Notes under the pieces: generated by a model | The model's input: the letters and a program-made list of their open reading frames with translations, nothing else | Database searches by the model: none | Told to the model about the DNA's origin: nothing | Made by a program: the position numbers and the translations under genes | Shown here: piece by piece, positions 26,451-37,249 of the stretch | Position numbering within the stretch: position 1 is the first letter of the stretch | Layout of the letters: each line of letters opens with the position of its first letter | Origin: Pilatotrama ljubarskyi | Lineage: Eukaryota > Basidiomycota > Agaricomycetes > Polyporales > Polyporaceae | Direction: 5' to 3' | NCBI GenBank assembly: GCA_022385805.1 | Contig: MU277713.1 | Coordinates: forward strand, 184,804-248,803 | Length of the DNA: 64,000 bases

Positions 26451-27485
26451 ATGCCGACCTGCGTCGTCTGCTTAGAAGCGCTCAAAGATCCAGCCGCCCT
26501 GCCCTGCGGTGAGTGCACTTGTAAGGTACCTCTCAGTTCGTCAGAGCGCTGATATGATTGACGGCAGGGCACGTATTCTGTTATGACTGTGTCATCCGCC
26601 TTATCCGCTCCGTGACCCCGTATACCACCAACCACTTCTGTCCAACATGCAAGCAGCCATATGTCATCAGTCAGCACCGTTTCCACCTCGACTCCCGACT
26701 CGCCCTGACTCTCGTGCACCACAGCGAATGTCGATCCAACCCTCGTTCCCCATCATCTTCGGCAGCATATTACTCCAGCCATACGCAAGCTCCACTTGGA
26801 GTACACTATACCCCTACCCGCCAATGGCGCTGCAACGAACGCCGAGTGCGAGAGGCTCGCAGCCGAAAATGTGTCCCTGAAGAACTGCTGCCTGGTGTGG
26901 CGCAAGCGAGCCGCCGTCCATGCAACCGCGACTATGAGCTTCATCGGTCTCGCCAGACTTGCCCGCGACTACGGCCTCAAGATGAAGCAGGAGCGGGATG
27001 ACTTTGAACGGCGGTACAATGAGCTGAAGAAGCTCTATGATGAAAAGATGTAAGCTCTCTTCCTACGTTGCCGTATCACTGGCATTGACAGGATGAGCAG
27101 GCAAGCCCCCGAGAGCCCTCCTGAAACCCTATCATGTCCCCCATCCCCTCGTTCCGCCGACCTTCGCTCCGGGACGCCCTCGTTCCCACACGTCGACCCT
27201 GCCGAGGCCGGTCTCCCTGCGAGCATTGGTCGCTCCGACCACCGGCCGCTGTCTCGCTCGCTTTATCGACTACCGTCCCCGGCGATGAGTGACGACAGCT
27301 TCTGCTCTGAGTGCCCAGACTGCCAGGAGAAGAAACGGAAACACGAATCCGAGGACCCCGAGGATGCTCCAGAACGGCCGATCAAGCGGTCGCACTCCAT
27401 GTCGCCCGCCATCCTCGCACCCAATGCGTCTAGTCCAGACAGGGCGTCGTTCGCGAACCTCTTCGACCACTCGCTTACCCTTTGA
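26451..27485 (+). CDS. RING-finger protein with coiled coil (probable E3 ligase)
   Basis: ATG 26451 starts a C3HC4 RING: CVVCLEALKDPAALPCG, then after an intron HVFCYDCVIRLI and HFCPTCKQPY, with all eight zinc ligands present. The chain continues as DPTLVPHHLRQHITPAIRKL, a coiled-coil stretch (ECERLAAENVSLKNCC and KMKQERDDFERRYNELKKLY) and a disordered Ser/Pro-rich tail. The tail contains a basic-acidic patch (CQEKKRKHESEDPEDAPERP) and ends at 27485 with FDHSLTL. RING proteins of this shape recruit E2 enzymes; the substrate is unknown. A TATA element and short leader support the start. Similar RING plus coiled-coil proteins are common and variable in basidiomycetes. Confidence 0.88.
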
Positions 27486-27950
27486 CTCGACCGCATGCCA
27501 TGTGCATATCCTGTACCCGGACCTTCCTCTGCTTCCCCGGTCCCAGTGCCTTGCGCCGCCATTTTCGCCTGTACCAATTCTGCTCCCCATACCATACGTG
27601 GACGTATAATAGGCTCCGATGTCGATACATCACCTCTCCACTCCTCGCCTCGCCTCACCCCCCTGTTGTATGTATAATGTCCACTACGTGCTACCACCGG
27701 TCGACAAGCACAAAGGCATGTACGCCCATGTATACTACCTCATTACCGTCATCCGCCGAATGTTTACATCGCCCTGTCCGTCGCGAAACCTATGACAGTA
27801 GAGGATCAGCACGGACGATATACCACCCGTGCCATCCGTACGCATATACCTCTACTAGCCCGAAGTTGTACACCTATCATACAATCACGGACTACGGGAC
27901 AACGGGCTTCCTTGCCTTCCAAAGAAACATGTCTGTCCCCGGTCCATACG
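27486..27950. other. 3' region between converging RING and VPS25 genes
   Basis: This is the space between the 3' ends of two converging genes. It is pyrimidine-rich on the plus strand with AT-rich words; nothing coding is supported. Confidence 0.5.
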
Positions 27951-28764
27951 CTATTTGCCCGTACCCCCGGCCAAGAATCGCACTCCCTCGCCATCGGAGA
28001 CGGCGATGATCTGCGCGCGATTCGACTTCGCCAGGACTGAAACTGCCTTGCGCAAGATGGGTAGAGGGATCCCAGATAGGGGGGACGGGACTGGCGGCTC
28101 CACGATCTCGTAGAACGTCATGATGGTGTTGAGCTGCCCTGTGGAGTTTGCCTGCGACGAGCAATCTCCGTTGAACACTCGAAGTTCCCACAACAAGAGG
28201 GAGGCGTACCCAGTCATAGAGCACTTGGGCCCACTCCTCTGGAGATCGCCAGTACAGCAGGACTGACGATGTCTGTTTAGGAGGTTCGTAGACAGCGTGC
28301 CCCTTCGCCACCATGTCGGCCAAGATCGCACTGAGGTGCGAGGACAGCAATCGTCCTGTTGGTTCCAAGATGAGTATCAGTATTGCAAGAACAAACTGAG
28401 TTTCGGGCGACATACTATTGATCCTTGGATTGCGAAGAATCTCATCCCACTCGCTTCCGGGTACGTCCGCATCTTCGGCACGGATTACGAAAAGGTGTCT
28501 ATGTCGTGCATATGATAAAATCAGACGAGTCCATTGCTGGGCGACGATCGCTTGTGTTCCCGGGTTAGGTTGCTGCCTGCGGAGGGTGTCAGAATCGCAA
28601 AGATTAGGTACTATCAGCAAGCTCTAACGTGAAGAATGGCGGTGCCGCATGGATTGACGGTAGCAAGAAGCCTAACAACGATTGTCGGGTCAACCATTTC
28701 GACCCGGTGCGTCAGGTGAGGACATACCAGACTCCGTCTTGTGAGGAGAAAGCGCCCCGGTCAT
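27951..28764 (-). CDS. VPS25: ESCRT-II subunit Vps25
   Basis: Vps25 is the winged-helix arm of ESCRT-II that binds Vps20 and drives sorting of ubiquitinated cargo into multivesicular endosomes. ATG 28764 gives a short first exon (MTGALSPHKTES) that joins GFLLPSIHAAPPFFT, then QQPNPGTQAIVAQQWTRLIL, HLFVIRAEDADVPGSEWDE, ILRNPRIN, RLLSSHLSAILADMVAKGHA, VYEPPKQTSSVLLYWRSPEE and, after the last intron, NSTGQLNTIMTFYEIVEPP. It ends at 27951 with EGVRFLAGGTGK. The length of about 185 residues and the PPFFT and W-x-DEIL motifs are typical. Introns are clean, and every splice joins conserved blocks in frame. A longer in-frame N-terminus to 28881 exists but is not conserved. Confidence 0.97.
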
Positions 28765-29269
28765 GGTAAGCTCTCCCAGAGGCTCGCAATGAAGATGCTC
28801 GAGCTTGAGCCAATCGTCAAGGTTGTTGCGAACTTGATACAACGTCCTGCTCAGGGATCCTCTCTTCAGGTTCCTTTGCACCTATGATCCATGAACCGCG
28901 AACACCGAGACGAAGACCCATGACAAGTACCTCTCTAGTCTCAAATGCGACCACGATGGTACGAACAAACCAGGGATGTTGGCAAGGGCTGTGCTATCCC
29001 CGGGAACGGGCGACTGTACTCGGACTCCAGTGTCCAATGGATTACCACCTGCTGGTCTTTAATGCTGTACAATATCCTCGCGACAGCATCCACTTGTTCT
29101 ACTCGATTATTCAGGCAGTCCTAAGCCCCGTAAGACCTGCAACAAGTACAATGCTTTCGCCCAGGTCGGCAGCTGAATGATGAACTAGTACAGCCTGAGT
29201 AGTACTGCGTCATCTTACTGCTGTCTTAGCCGACCGGGATATAAAATGGTATAAGCCCATACTAGCATA
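28765..29269. other. Upstream region of VPS25 and tRNA-Asp
   Basis: No gene is supported. A plus-strand open frame (28884-29180) has no recognisable motif. The last 60 bases before the tRNA are AT-rich (ATATAAAATGGTATAAG near 29240), usual for an upstream region of a Pol III gene. Confidence 0.45.
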
Positions 29270-29350
29270 TCTCCGTTAGTATATCGGTTAGTACACGCGC
29301 CTGTCATACACCGACCGCGCGAAAGCGGGGTTCGACTCCCCGACGGAGAG
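29270..29350 (+). tRNA. tRNA-Asp (anticodon GTC) with a 9-nt intron
   Basis: The acceptor arms TCTCCGT and ACGGAGA pair perfectly. The D arm is TAGTATATCGGTTAGTAC, and the T arm is CGGGG-TTCGACT-CCCCG. The anticodon stem CGCGC (29296-29300) pairs with GCGCG (29317-29321). Between them lie 16 nt: a seven-base loop holding anticodon GTC (29303-29305) plus a 9-nt intron at 29307-29315, directly after position 37, the canonical nuclear intron site. The discriminator is G at 29350. Confidence 0.97.
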
Positions 29351-29354
29351 ATAC

Positions 29355-29359
29355 TTTTT
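29355..29359 (+). terminator. RNA polymerase III terminator of tRNA-Asp
   Basis: A run of five T starts four bases after the mature tRNA end. Confidence 0.85.
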
Positions 29360-29507
29360 GACCATCCAAGTATGATCCGCTTCTGAGAGCTGTCTTTCTC
29401 CCGAGCTCAATCAAGATTACAGTTAGTGATTCAACGAATGATACAGGAAGTGCATAATCCGAGGACAACCAGGGAAACCACAGGCCAGGAATTGACCAGG
29501 CGCCCCG

Positions 29508-31240
29508 CTATTCACTCTCGTCCCCCAAGAAAGCCATAATGCTTTGCCGAGCGGTCTAGGAGAATTTTAGTCATGATAACAGGCAGGAGAAGCGTGTTGA
29601 GAACGTACACGGCGTTTCGGAGCCATGTCGACATCGGACCCGTCCTCCTCATCGTTTGCATCCCCGTCGGCTGCGCCTCGTCGTCGCAAAGACGGCCCAG
29701 ACACGACCTTGCTCGCAAACTCCTGCACGTCCTCTGTGGCCAGAGGAGTGAGGTATGTTGTGACATTGCGACTCATTGACTGTACGCACCGAGTTCCTTC
29801 TCAAATTCTCTCTTCGCCTTGATAGCTTTGGCCTGTTCCATGCTCATACGACCACTCATGCCGAGGTCGCTGAGTATCTGCTTGAGGCGACGAATTTGAT
29901 CCGAAGGCTTCTCGAGGTCCTTGAACTCCTTAGACCAAACCTTACGCACGCCGCATGCTACAACGAGAGACTGTGTAGAGGCAATTCATCAGTGATGTTG
30001 CTCGAGTCCAGGCCGGCACGGCATCATGGCCCCACCTTGAGCCGTTTGATGGTCTCCTCGTCCTTGGACAGCTCCTTCACAGAGTCTTTACGCTTCTTGC
30101 TCTTCGTCGCCTTCTTTGTCTGCAGACGCTTAGTACATTTGCGCAGTCTAGAGACAAGCGCATACCAACCTGTAAATCCTGCTGGGAGAGGTCAATGTGC
30201 AATCAGGTTCAAAATGAACTCATACATACCCCGCTTTCTCCTTTCTTCTTGCGTTTCCGACTGGGCGGCTCGTCGATTAGTACAGACATCTCCGATTCGC
30301 TTTTCTACTCGTGGTGCATGAGTCGTGATTCCGTCAAGTAGACCTGAGGACATACCGCGTCATCATCAGCGCGTACGGCAGACGCACCGTTGCCGTCGGC
30401 GACCGCTGCTAAAGCCCGCGAGGCTACAGCTGCAGGCTTTTCCTCGTTGTCTGCAGACGCGGGTGCTTGATTTGCGACCTTCGACGGAAGTTCGGCGGAT
30501 TGATCGGCGGCATCGTCCGCCTGGATTGCATAACATAGTTGAGAATGCTATCAAATATACGTTATGAGCTACCCGCACCTCAGATTCGCTCTCAATACGC
30601 TTCTGTTTCGCAGACGAATTCGCCTTAGACTTCGGCTTGCTGCTTGACGCCTCTGCATCGGTCCCGCTGCGAGCTTCCTCATCGGAGGATGGAACTACTG
30701 ACTGCGCAGGGGTCAAGGAGGTATAGATACGGAGATCCACCGGACACTTACGGCGGACCGCGGAATAGGCTTCTTGCCTTTTGCAGGCTTCCTAGCTGTG
30801 GCCTTCGCCTTGTCGGCTTTGGCCCGAGGCTTGCGAACTTGCTTATCCTTCCCAGAGGCACTGCTGGGTTTCTGCCTCTTGGTGGGTCTATCTTCTTCCT
30901 CTGATGTGTCCCCTCCTTCCTCTAACTTGCTCTGAGCAAAGAGATTATATAAAAGACTGAGAACCAGTCAAGTGCACCGGCCCCTTACAATGTAATCCTT
31001 TGCGACGGCGTGAACCGCTGCCTTGTACTCCGGGGCGTCCAAGGTGCCACTTTCGAGAGATAGAGTTTGTTCTACTTTCTTCCTGAATGTCCCGTAGGTA
31101 AACTCGCTGTGGTCGCTCGTCAGGTACTGTTCCCTGTAGGTGTGGCTGGAAAACAGTACTCACTACAGCTTATCTTCTTTCACTACGTTCCGGATGACGT
31201 CCAGCGCCGTGTCGCGCAACAGCTGCACATCCAGTGCCAT
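29508..31240 (-). CDS. Nuclear basic/acidic protein, transcriptional-regulator type, DEK-like N-terminus
   Basis: ATG 31240 starts MALDVQLLRDTALDVIRNVV, followed by FTYGTFRKKVEQTLSLESGT, which resembles DEK C-terminal-like helices. The middle consists of Lys/Ser/Glu-rich, nuclear-localisation-like segments on several small exons. The conserved end carries SLVVACGVRKVWSKEFKDLE, QIRRLKQILSDLGMSGRMSM and EQAKAIKAKREFEKEL, then an acidic stretch (ANDEEDGSDVDMAPKRR). Splicing the last intron (donor GTACGT) gives a C-terminus MAFLGDESE ending at 29508. The CGVRK...LGM-GR pattern is shared by fungal proteins loosely annotated as transcriptional regulators. A chromatin role is inferred from composition and that resemblance, not shown. 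Confidence 0.75.
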
Positions 31241-31764
31241 ATGTGTGTTCCTTGAGTGAGTACCACTGAATGTACACAGTAAAGGGCTTGCTCGACAGAC
31301 AGCCCGTGGTGTTTGTGGCTGGAGAGAGACGCGTCGCGCTTCGCGTAAGCCGCGGCGCGCGTCACCGACGCGTTTGGTCCTATTTGGTCCTCGCCGCACC
31401 AGCGCTTCTGCCCCCTACGGCCGTATTACTTGAAGCAGGAAATGCTGCTTTCGCATCCCCAAGTACTGTATGCACCATTCCCGCACTCAGAGGATTCCAG
31501 AGTGATAGCGATGATATTGGCTACATTTGATCAAGAGGTATCGAACCATGATAAGACGGAGACAGCAAATAACCACTACACAGTATTACAGGGAGCATGA
31601 ATACAATAATACAATCGTGAGGGACAGCGCCAGGCGAGAGCATGGTACATCGTTCGTTCATACCCGATAGCAAGAGGATGCGAAAGCCACATCCGGTCTA
31701 TTACCTTCATCGAGTGCATGGCACGTGTGCAGATGCGGCCCGAGGGAGACCGACGAGTTGCAGC

Positions 31765-33471
31765 CTACATATCTCCCTTCTTTCCACCCATCGCGCGCAA
31801 AAGGCCCCGCATACTCATAGTGGGTTTCCCAGCGGGCTTCTTGGACGAGATCGTCGCAGCCTGCGCCGCCTCACGCGGAGAGCCCGGCACGGTCGGCAGG
31901 GATTGGTGAGGTCGCTTCGGAGCGGCGGCAGGCTGAGGAGCGAAGGAAGACGCGAGGAAGTCATCCCGGACCCGTTCAGCATTCAGTGGGTTCGTGGGAC
32001 ATTTGTATGCCGGACTGGGAGGGGTGAGCGTGAGCGGTGCGGGCCGCTTGCGCTGCTTGGCCGGAGCTTGTCTTTCCCTGCGATGCGAAGCAGGAGGCGC
32101 TTGGGGAGAACCAGAAGACGGGGAGGTGGGCACAGGGAAAGCGTCAAGCAGGAACTCGGGCTTGCGAAGATGCTTCGCGGTGCGATGCGTCCGGGAGGGG
32201 ATGGCGAGGACGGACATGCCGGGCCGGCGCGCACACGCTGGCGCGAGAGCGCTGCCGAAGCTTGCGAGGTCGTCACGCTCGTCCTCCGCGCGCATGGCGT
32301 AGCGAGGGTCGAGATCGGAGTCCTGGCTGGAGACGCTACCCCTACGGGCGTCGTCGACTTCGGAGGGAACCATGGACGGCTTGCGCGTCTTCGTCGGTGA
32401 GCCAAAACGCTCCCAGCTCTGCTCGCTGCCGCAGAACTCGTCATCACCGCCTAGAAGGTGAGCGTATTCCCACTCCTCGTCTTGGTCCCGCCAGAGACCG
32501 CCGGCACCATCGCGATACACGTCCGAGACGCCGACGAGGCGGCCATCGCGCGTCAGCTCAGTCGCGCCTGCAGCCTTGGCCTGCGCCTCGGCGAACCTTC
32601 GGATGTGATCCTCGATCGAACCTCCATCTGCCAACTGCGCGAGCGCAAGCTCCGTGGCCAGGGGTGGAGGGCGGAGCTTCGCGTACTTGGACTTCTTCGA
32701 CGCGCTTACTGCCGCGCTTGCCTGGGCACGAGATGCTTTGGTCTGCGTGGGCGACTTCTTCGCGTTGACGGAGAGGGTGATGGGGGGAGACGGTGGGCCG
32801 CGCATTGCGATAGACTTCGAACGTACTCGTCGGGAGGGCCTGAGTGCAGAAAGAGAGCGGAAGGACTTGAGTCCCTTCGTCTGCTTGACTGGGCTTGAGG
32901 GAGAGTGTGGAGGTGAGCGGCGTGTGCTAACCGACGGACGGGTCTTGCTGGTGAAGGCGGTGGCCGAAAGCGGTGTCTCTGGGAAGTGGACAAATACGGA
33001 TGTATAGCCCACTGCAGTCAGGTCCGGCTTGAAGTCCTTGACAGATGGAGTGATGACGATTCTTGAGCCCGTCGTCGGGGTGTCAGAGAAGCTAAGGAAC
33101 GAAGCGGAGTTGGGGTGAGGAGTTCCTGCACTGACAGAGGGGCGCCTAGAGACGAAGCAGGGCGAGCCGCCGGAGGACCGGCGAGCACTGGAGATGGAGG
33201 ACCGGCGACGAGGCGAGCGGGGCGCAGGAGAACCTGGGTGAACTGCGGCCACCCACGCCGCTACAGCTGAGGTTGTGGCAGAGCGGCGCCTGGGATAGGC
33301 AGGCGAGCAAGAGGGCTGCTTAGGGGCCGGCGGAGACGGCAGAGGTTGCGTGGGGCGCTTCTTCTGCGGAGGCGGGTAGGCCAGGAAGGCGTAAGCGGGA
33401 GCTGCTTGAGTTGAGGCTTGAGCTGGAGCGTTGACCGAGTTGGAAATTTGGATGGCAGAGACAGCAGACAT
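31765..33471 (-). CDS. Single-exon disordered Ser/Pro/Arg-rich protein, 568 residues
   Basis: An uninterrupted frame runs from ATG 33471 to 31765, unusual among its intron-rich neighbours. The sequence is dominated by Ser, Pro, Arg and Ala and is probably disordered. Short ordered islands stand out: YTSVFVHFPETPLSA, LATELALAQLADGGSIEDHI followed by RRFAEAQAKA, a block around EEWEYAHLLGGDDEF, and a C-terminal MSMRGLLRAMGG. Many S/T-P and RRxS sites suggest phosphorylation control. I do not recognise a named family. The biased frame use over 1.7 kb, the Kozak-like start context and the conserved-looking islands argue it is real. Confidence 0.75.
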   Translation of the reverse strand: MSAVSAIQISNSVNAPAQASTQAAPAYAFLAYPPPQKKRPTQPLPSPPAPKQPSCSPAYPRRRSATTSAVAAWVAAVHPGSPAPRSPRRRSSISSARRSSGGSPCFVSRRPSVSAGTPHPNSASFLSFSDTPTTGSRIVITPSVKDFKPDLTAVGYTSVFVHFPETPLSATAFTSKTRPSVSTRRSPPHSPSSPVKQTKGLKSFRSLSALRPSRRVRSKSIAMRGPPSPPITLSVNAKKSPTQTKASRAQASAAVSASKKSKYAKLRPPPLATELALAQLADGGSIEDHIRRFAEAQAKAAGATELTRDGRLVGVSDVYRDGAGGLWRDQDEEWEYAHLLGGDDEFCGSEQSWERFGSPTKTRKPSMVPSEVDDARRGSVSSQDSDLDPRYAMRAEDERDDLASFGSALAPACARRPGMSVLAIPSRTHRTAKHLRKPEFLLDAFPVPTSPSSGSPQAPPASHRRERQAPAKQRKRPAPLTLTPPSPAYKCPTNPLNAERVRDDFLASSFAPQPAAAPKRPHQSLPTVPGSPREAAQAATISSKKPAGKPTMSMRGLLRAMGGKKGDM

Positions 33472-34609
33472 GAATGAGATTTAGGCAAAAAGCTGAGCGT
33501 GGTTGGGACGTCTGTCAGCTGAAGTCATCAGAATGAACCTGAGGACTACGGAAAATACTCACCCAAAAGAAGAGTTAAGCGTGAAGGACTGTAAACACGG
33601 AAAGGAGAACACGTTCAATGTCGTCAGGTTGGAAGTCGAAGGCGAGTCGCTGATAGGGCTACAGAGGACAAGTCCTGGTCAAGGAGGCGGATGCAGAGTC
33701 GGTGGTAGAGGCGATGCACTGGTGAGCACTAGACTAGCTGGTGATGCTGTCTAGTCCAGTACAGAGGATGCTTAAGAGCAATGAGTGGACAAAAGTGCGT
33801 CCACCTCGCCCCGAGGAGGGACAATTGTGCTCGCTTGGGCATGTCAACATCGTCTATAAACACGTCCGGCGCCTGTTCCGCCCGCGACGAAAACCCGTAA
33901 ACGCGCGCCCACATTCGCAGGCACGCTCGGACCCCGGCCACTAGGAACCCCTCGCTAGGCGCCTCTTATTGTCTCGCTGTGGCCGCACTGCCTGATCAGT
34001 GTCTCGGGGTCCCAGCAAAGTACAACGCCTTCCTCTTGCAGCACAACGTCCAGGACGTCTCTTGGCCCTGTAAGACAATAAGCTCGTCCCGTCTACGACC
34101 CGCATGACCACAGCATGCCGCTCTTCTCTTCCATTTCCTCCCCTATCGGTGCTCGTCGTCGGTGTGGCTCGCGCGAGTCAATGCAGCTCGCCAGACAGCC
34201 GACACCCACGTAATTGTCTCGCTAGACACTAACGCCCTCCTGCCCGCCGTCTAGAGCGATGCTCACTGCACTAGAAACGGTGCAGCGAAGGCGCGAGGCC
34301 GGCATTGGACTTTGAACTTGCGCTCTTATTGTCTTTTGCCACACCTGTCGGTCCGACTTACATTGAACTTCGTCCCTGGTGACGCCCGTACCCTGCCTAT
34401 TGGAGTTACGGCGTACGGCGCCAGAATAGCCGGGGTGTGTTCTTGTTCCTCAATTACTACGCAGTGTCCAGCATAGAAGCCCTACAATATTAGCATAATC
34501 ATCATAGTAACGTACATGCAAGTGAGTGATTGCAACGCAAAAAATAACTGATGCCGTCAAGTAGCGTCGCGGCCAGCGCGAGAGTACTTGCTCGAGAGCG
34601 CGAGCCTGT
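33472..34609. other. Intergenic stretch of 1.1 kb
   Basis: This contains the promoter of the disordered-protein gene. The word TTATTGTCTCGCT or close variants recurs (near 33967 and 34206, and partly at 34326), and the inverse AGACAATAAG occurs near 34073. I see no coding capacity and no complete transposon ends. Confidence 0.45.
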
Positions 34610-36479
34610 TCAGACGGGAACTTGCTCGTGCAACAAGCTCGCGCTCTTCACGACCGTCTGTGCAAACTCCACGAAGTCGGTCCGTGATGACTTGCCCCTC
34701 TGTCGAACGAAGCGTGAACTTATTGAGAATTTGTACTGTCACCCTGCTCGAAGAAGGACGGACCTTCAGCGCGTATACGATCACCTGTTCTTGCTGCACG
34801 TCCTCTGACGGCTCCTTGAGCGCAACCCGGAGGAGCCCTTGCGCTTCTTCGAAGGAACACCGGACGATCGGACGTAGGCGGACGTTCATAGAAACCTTCA
34901 TGACAGGCTCGCGACGGAATACTGCAGCATCGCCCGGCATGAGCTGGGTTCGGGTGACATCACTATGAACACTTACAAATCCGCTCGTGCCCGGACTGCC
35001 TGTGCTTCAGGAGCTTGACGTTGCCCAGTATGCCTTCGCAGAAGTCGCGGTCCCCGCGCTTGATGAATACCTTAGCGCCCTTCACTTCCGCGGCGACGTC
35101 CTCATCCTCTTCTCCTGTCACGGCTGCGTTGCGAGCGCGCGATGAGTACTCCGCGGAGCGCGGTTGGGGCCATCGAAGGGGCACGTACTGGTTTGCGTGC
35201 TCTTAGCATACGAGAATGCCGCTAGAGGATCGGTTTCGGTCGTCACAGGGGCAGCATCGTTGACAGCGTTCGACCACGCAGGAGTCGCTTGGGCGAACGC
35301 TGTGGATGCGCTCGCGAAGGCAGATGGAGCGCTTGAGAATGCGTTGAAGGCCGAGGACGGCTTGGCCTGCGATGGATGCCTACTTATCAGCGAATCTCTC
35401 GCCCGTACTAGCGCAGAGGGAACTCACTGCGACAATCGCACTGGGAATGCTGGGCCATGTCGGCGCTTGGCAGGCGCCCGCCAAAGGTGACTTCGGTAGG
35501 TGCGTGGTGGACGTCGTGGATGAAGCGGGAGAAGGTCCGGACTCTATCGCGGGACACTGGGTTTCAGATTGGAAGTAAACTCGGTGAACCCTCGACTTCT
35601 CTGCAGCCGGCGAAGCCATTTGGGAAGGCGTACATTGTCAACTTTGGGCTCGCAAGGGGACCAAGAAGGATCCGCTTGCACGTCTTTCCGGTCGGTATCG
35701 TCCTTGGTAGCCGCCTGGGCGGCACCCATAGAGGCGCCTTCTGGCTGCTGCGAGACGATCCCCTCTTCTTCCATGGCACTCTCATTATGCGATTCGGGCT
35801 CGGGGGTCTTCCGCCGCTTCGATGGGGGAAAGGCGGAGTCCTGCAGGAGCCATTCGCTTGGTTCTACGCAAGACTTCTCGCGTTGAAGAGCAAGAACCTA
35901 CCATGGGCGAGGGTGAAAGGGAACGTTTGCGTTTGAGAGAGCCTTCCTCAACTTCGTCTGCGATCTGGGATCGAGTCAACACGGAGTGTTCCAGGAGCCA
36001 TGGGCGTTGAGGGTGGCAAATGAATGACGAGTGAGGATGTGGCGGGAGTGTGAGCCATCCGCACCGCCTTCGTCAAACCTCTGCCAGTCGGCAGCTACAA
36101 CTCACGTTCTCCTGGCCCTCAGGGTGAGGCGTGCCATCATATTCAGGCGTCCCGCCGTCTATGGTGTCGCATTCTGTGGCGGCAACACTGGCAGACCGAG
36201 CGCTCGCAGTACTATTCCTGCGGTGAGAGTTTAGGAAGCGAAGACGGCTCTTGCCTGCGACCTGTTCGCTGCCAGTCGACCTGTCCAGGGAGAGGACAGG
36301 GCCATCCAATCCGATTGGTGAGATTATAGACCGGTAAGGCGAGTGTCTTCCCACAGTCTATTGGACGATGCATACCCATTGGTGCCGCGGGTGCGCCCAC
36401 GGGAGACTCTATATCCCACTGCAGCCGAGACTGTCGCGAGCGCGCAAGCCACGAAGTTGAAGTCGTTGAGCGGGAACAT
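34610..36479 (-). CDS. Ran-binding-domain protein (RanBP3/Yrb2 or Nup50 type)
   Basis: The C-terminal half is a RanBP1-type domain: GAKVFIKRGDRDFCEGILGN, VKLLKHRQSGHERI, then RREPVMKVSMNVRLRP, QEQVIVYALKRGKSS and DFVEFAQTVVKSASLLHEQV, ending at 34610. Such domains bind Ran-GTP in nuclear transport. Upstream lie an F-x-x-F/Ala-rich stretch (SSAFNAFSSAPSAFASAS), which is nucleoporin-like, and a bipartite basic segment (EGSLKRKRSLSPSPM, then PPSKRRKTPEPE). The start at ATG 36479 gives MFPLNDFNFVACALATVSAA, a hydrophobic N-terminus joined by introns to IADEVEEGSLKRK. The internal exon near 35450-35570 is the least certain part. Yrb2-like export cofactor and Nup50-like are both possible. Confidence 0.88.
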
Positions 36480-37249
36480 GGCGTGGGATGCGAATCCTGG
36501 TTATCCAAGAGGTACGAGCAAGCTCTATCGCAGAGATGGTAGGTAGAGTGTAACCACGGTAAATGGCCCAGGGTCAGCTTATAATCCAGACTATCCTGCG
36601 TACCTCACCCGCGGCATGAGGCGTGCAGTTAGCACAACACGTGTAGGGTTCAAAGGGCTATCGCGACTCGGTCACCTGAGCGCATGAAATCCGACTCGAC
36701 TCAGATATTGCGTATTGAATGTTGTGGAGGCCGCTCAGAGGGGGTGATTGAACGGGTGTTCTGAATCTCTCATGCATATCAGGGAAATAGGTGTGGCGTT
36801 GAAAGTGAGTTGCAAGAGACGTGTTCTGTCCCACCAGCAGGCCGTGGAGGCGTCGGAGGCCGTGAGAACGTGGCTGTGCACAGCTTCCTGATATGGGAAT
36901 AAACAGACTCCTGCGAGTGGGTGCCACGTACACGAGCGTCGGACGGGTGAGAGCGTGAGCAGCGCAACTTTGCAGAATCCCATCGCTTTCGAACTGATTC
37001 CCGCCCGTCGAGACTCGCATGCAGTGTGTTTCGTGGGTATCCGCCGTGCTGGACAGTCGCCATGTTCGTCGGCATCGCAGAGGCCAACACCGGGGCGGTG
37101 GGAATCCTCCAGCTCTCAATTGGCCACGTCAGCTTGCGCCCGGAGCAATTCCCCACGCGTGCGGCGGCGGTCGTATAACTTGACGCGTTTCGCTTGAATA
37201 TACTGTACTCGCCATTCTATCCCTCCGCATCCCTCTGCTCCCCACCACC
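36480..37249. other. Promoter region of Ran-binding and disulfide-isomerase genes
   Basis: This is a divergent intergenic region of about 770 bp. On the plus strand GAATATACTG near 37195-37204, followed by a CT-rich leader into ATG 37250, looks like the disulfide-isomerase promoter. No gene is supported in the rest. Confidence 0.5.

Noticed and set aside
35785..35982. Start of the Ran-binding gene at a GTG near 35982
   Set aside because: GTG starts are not expected in fungal nuclear genes, and upstream exons from ATG 36479 splice in frame to the same segment.
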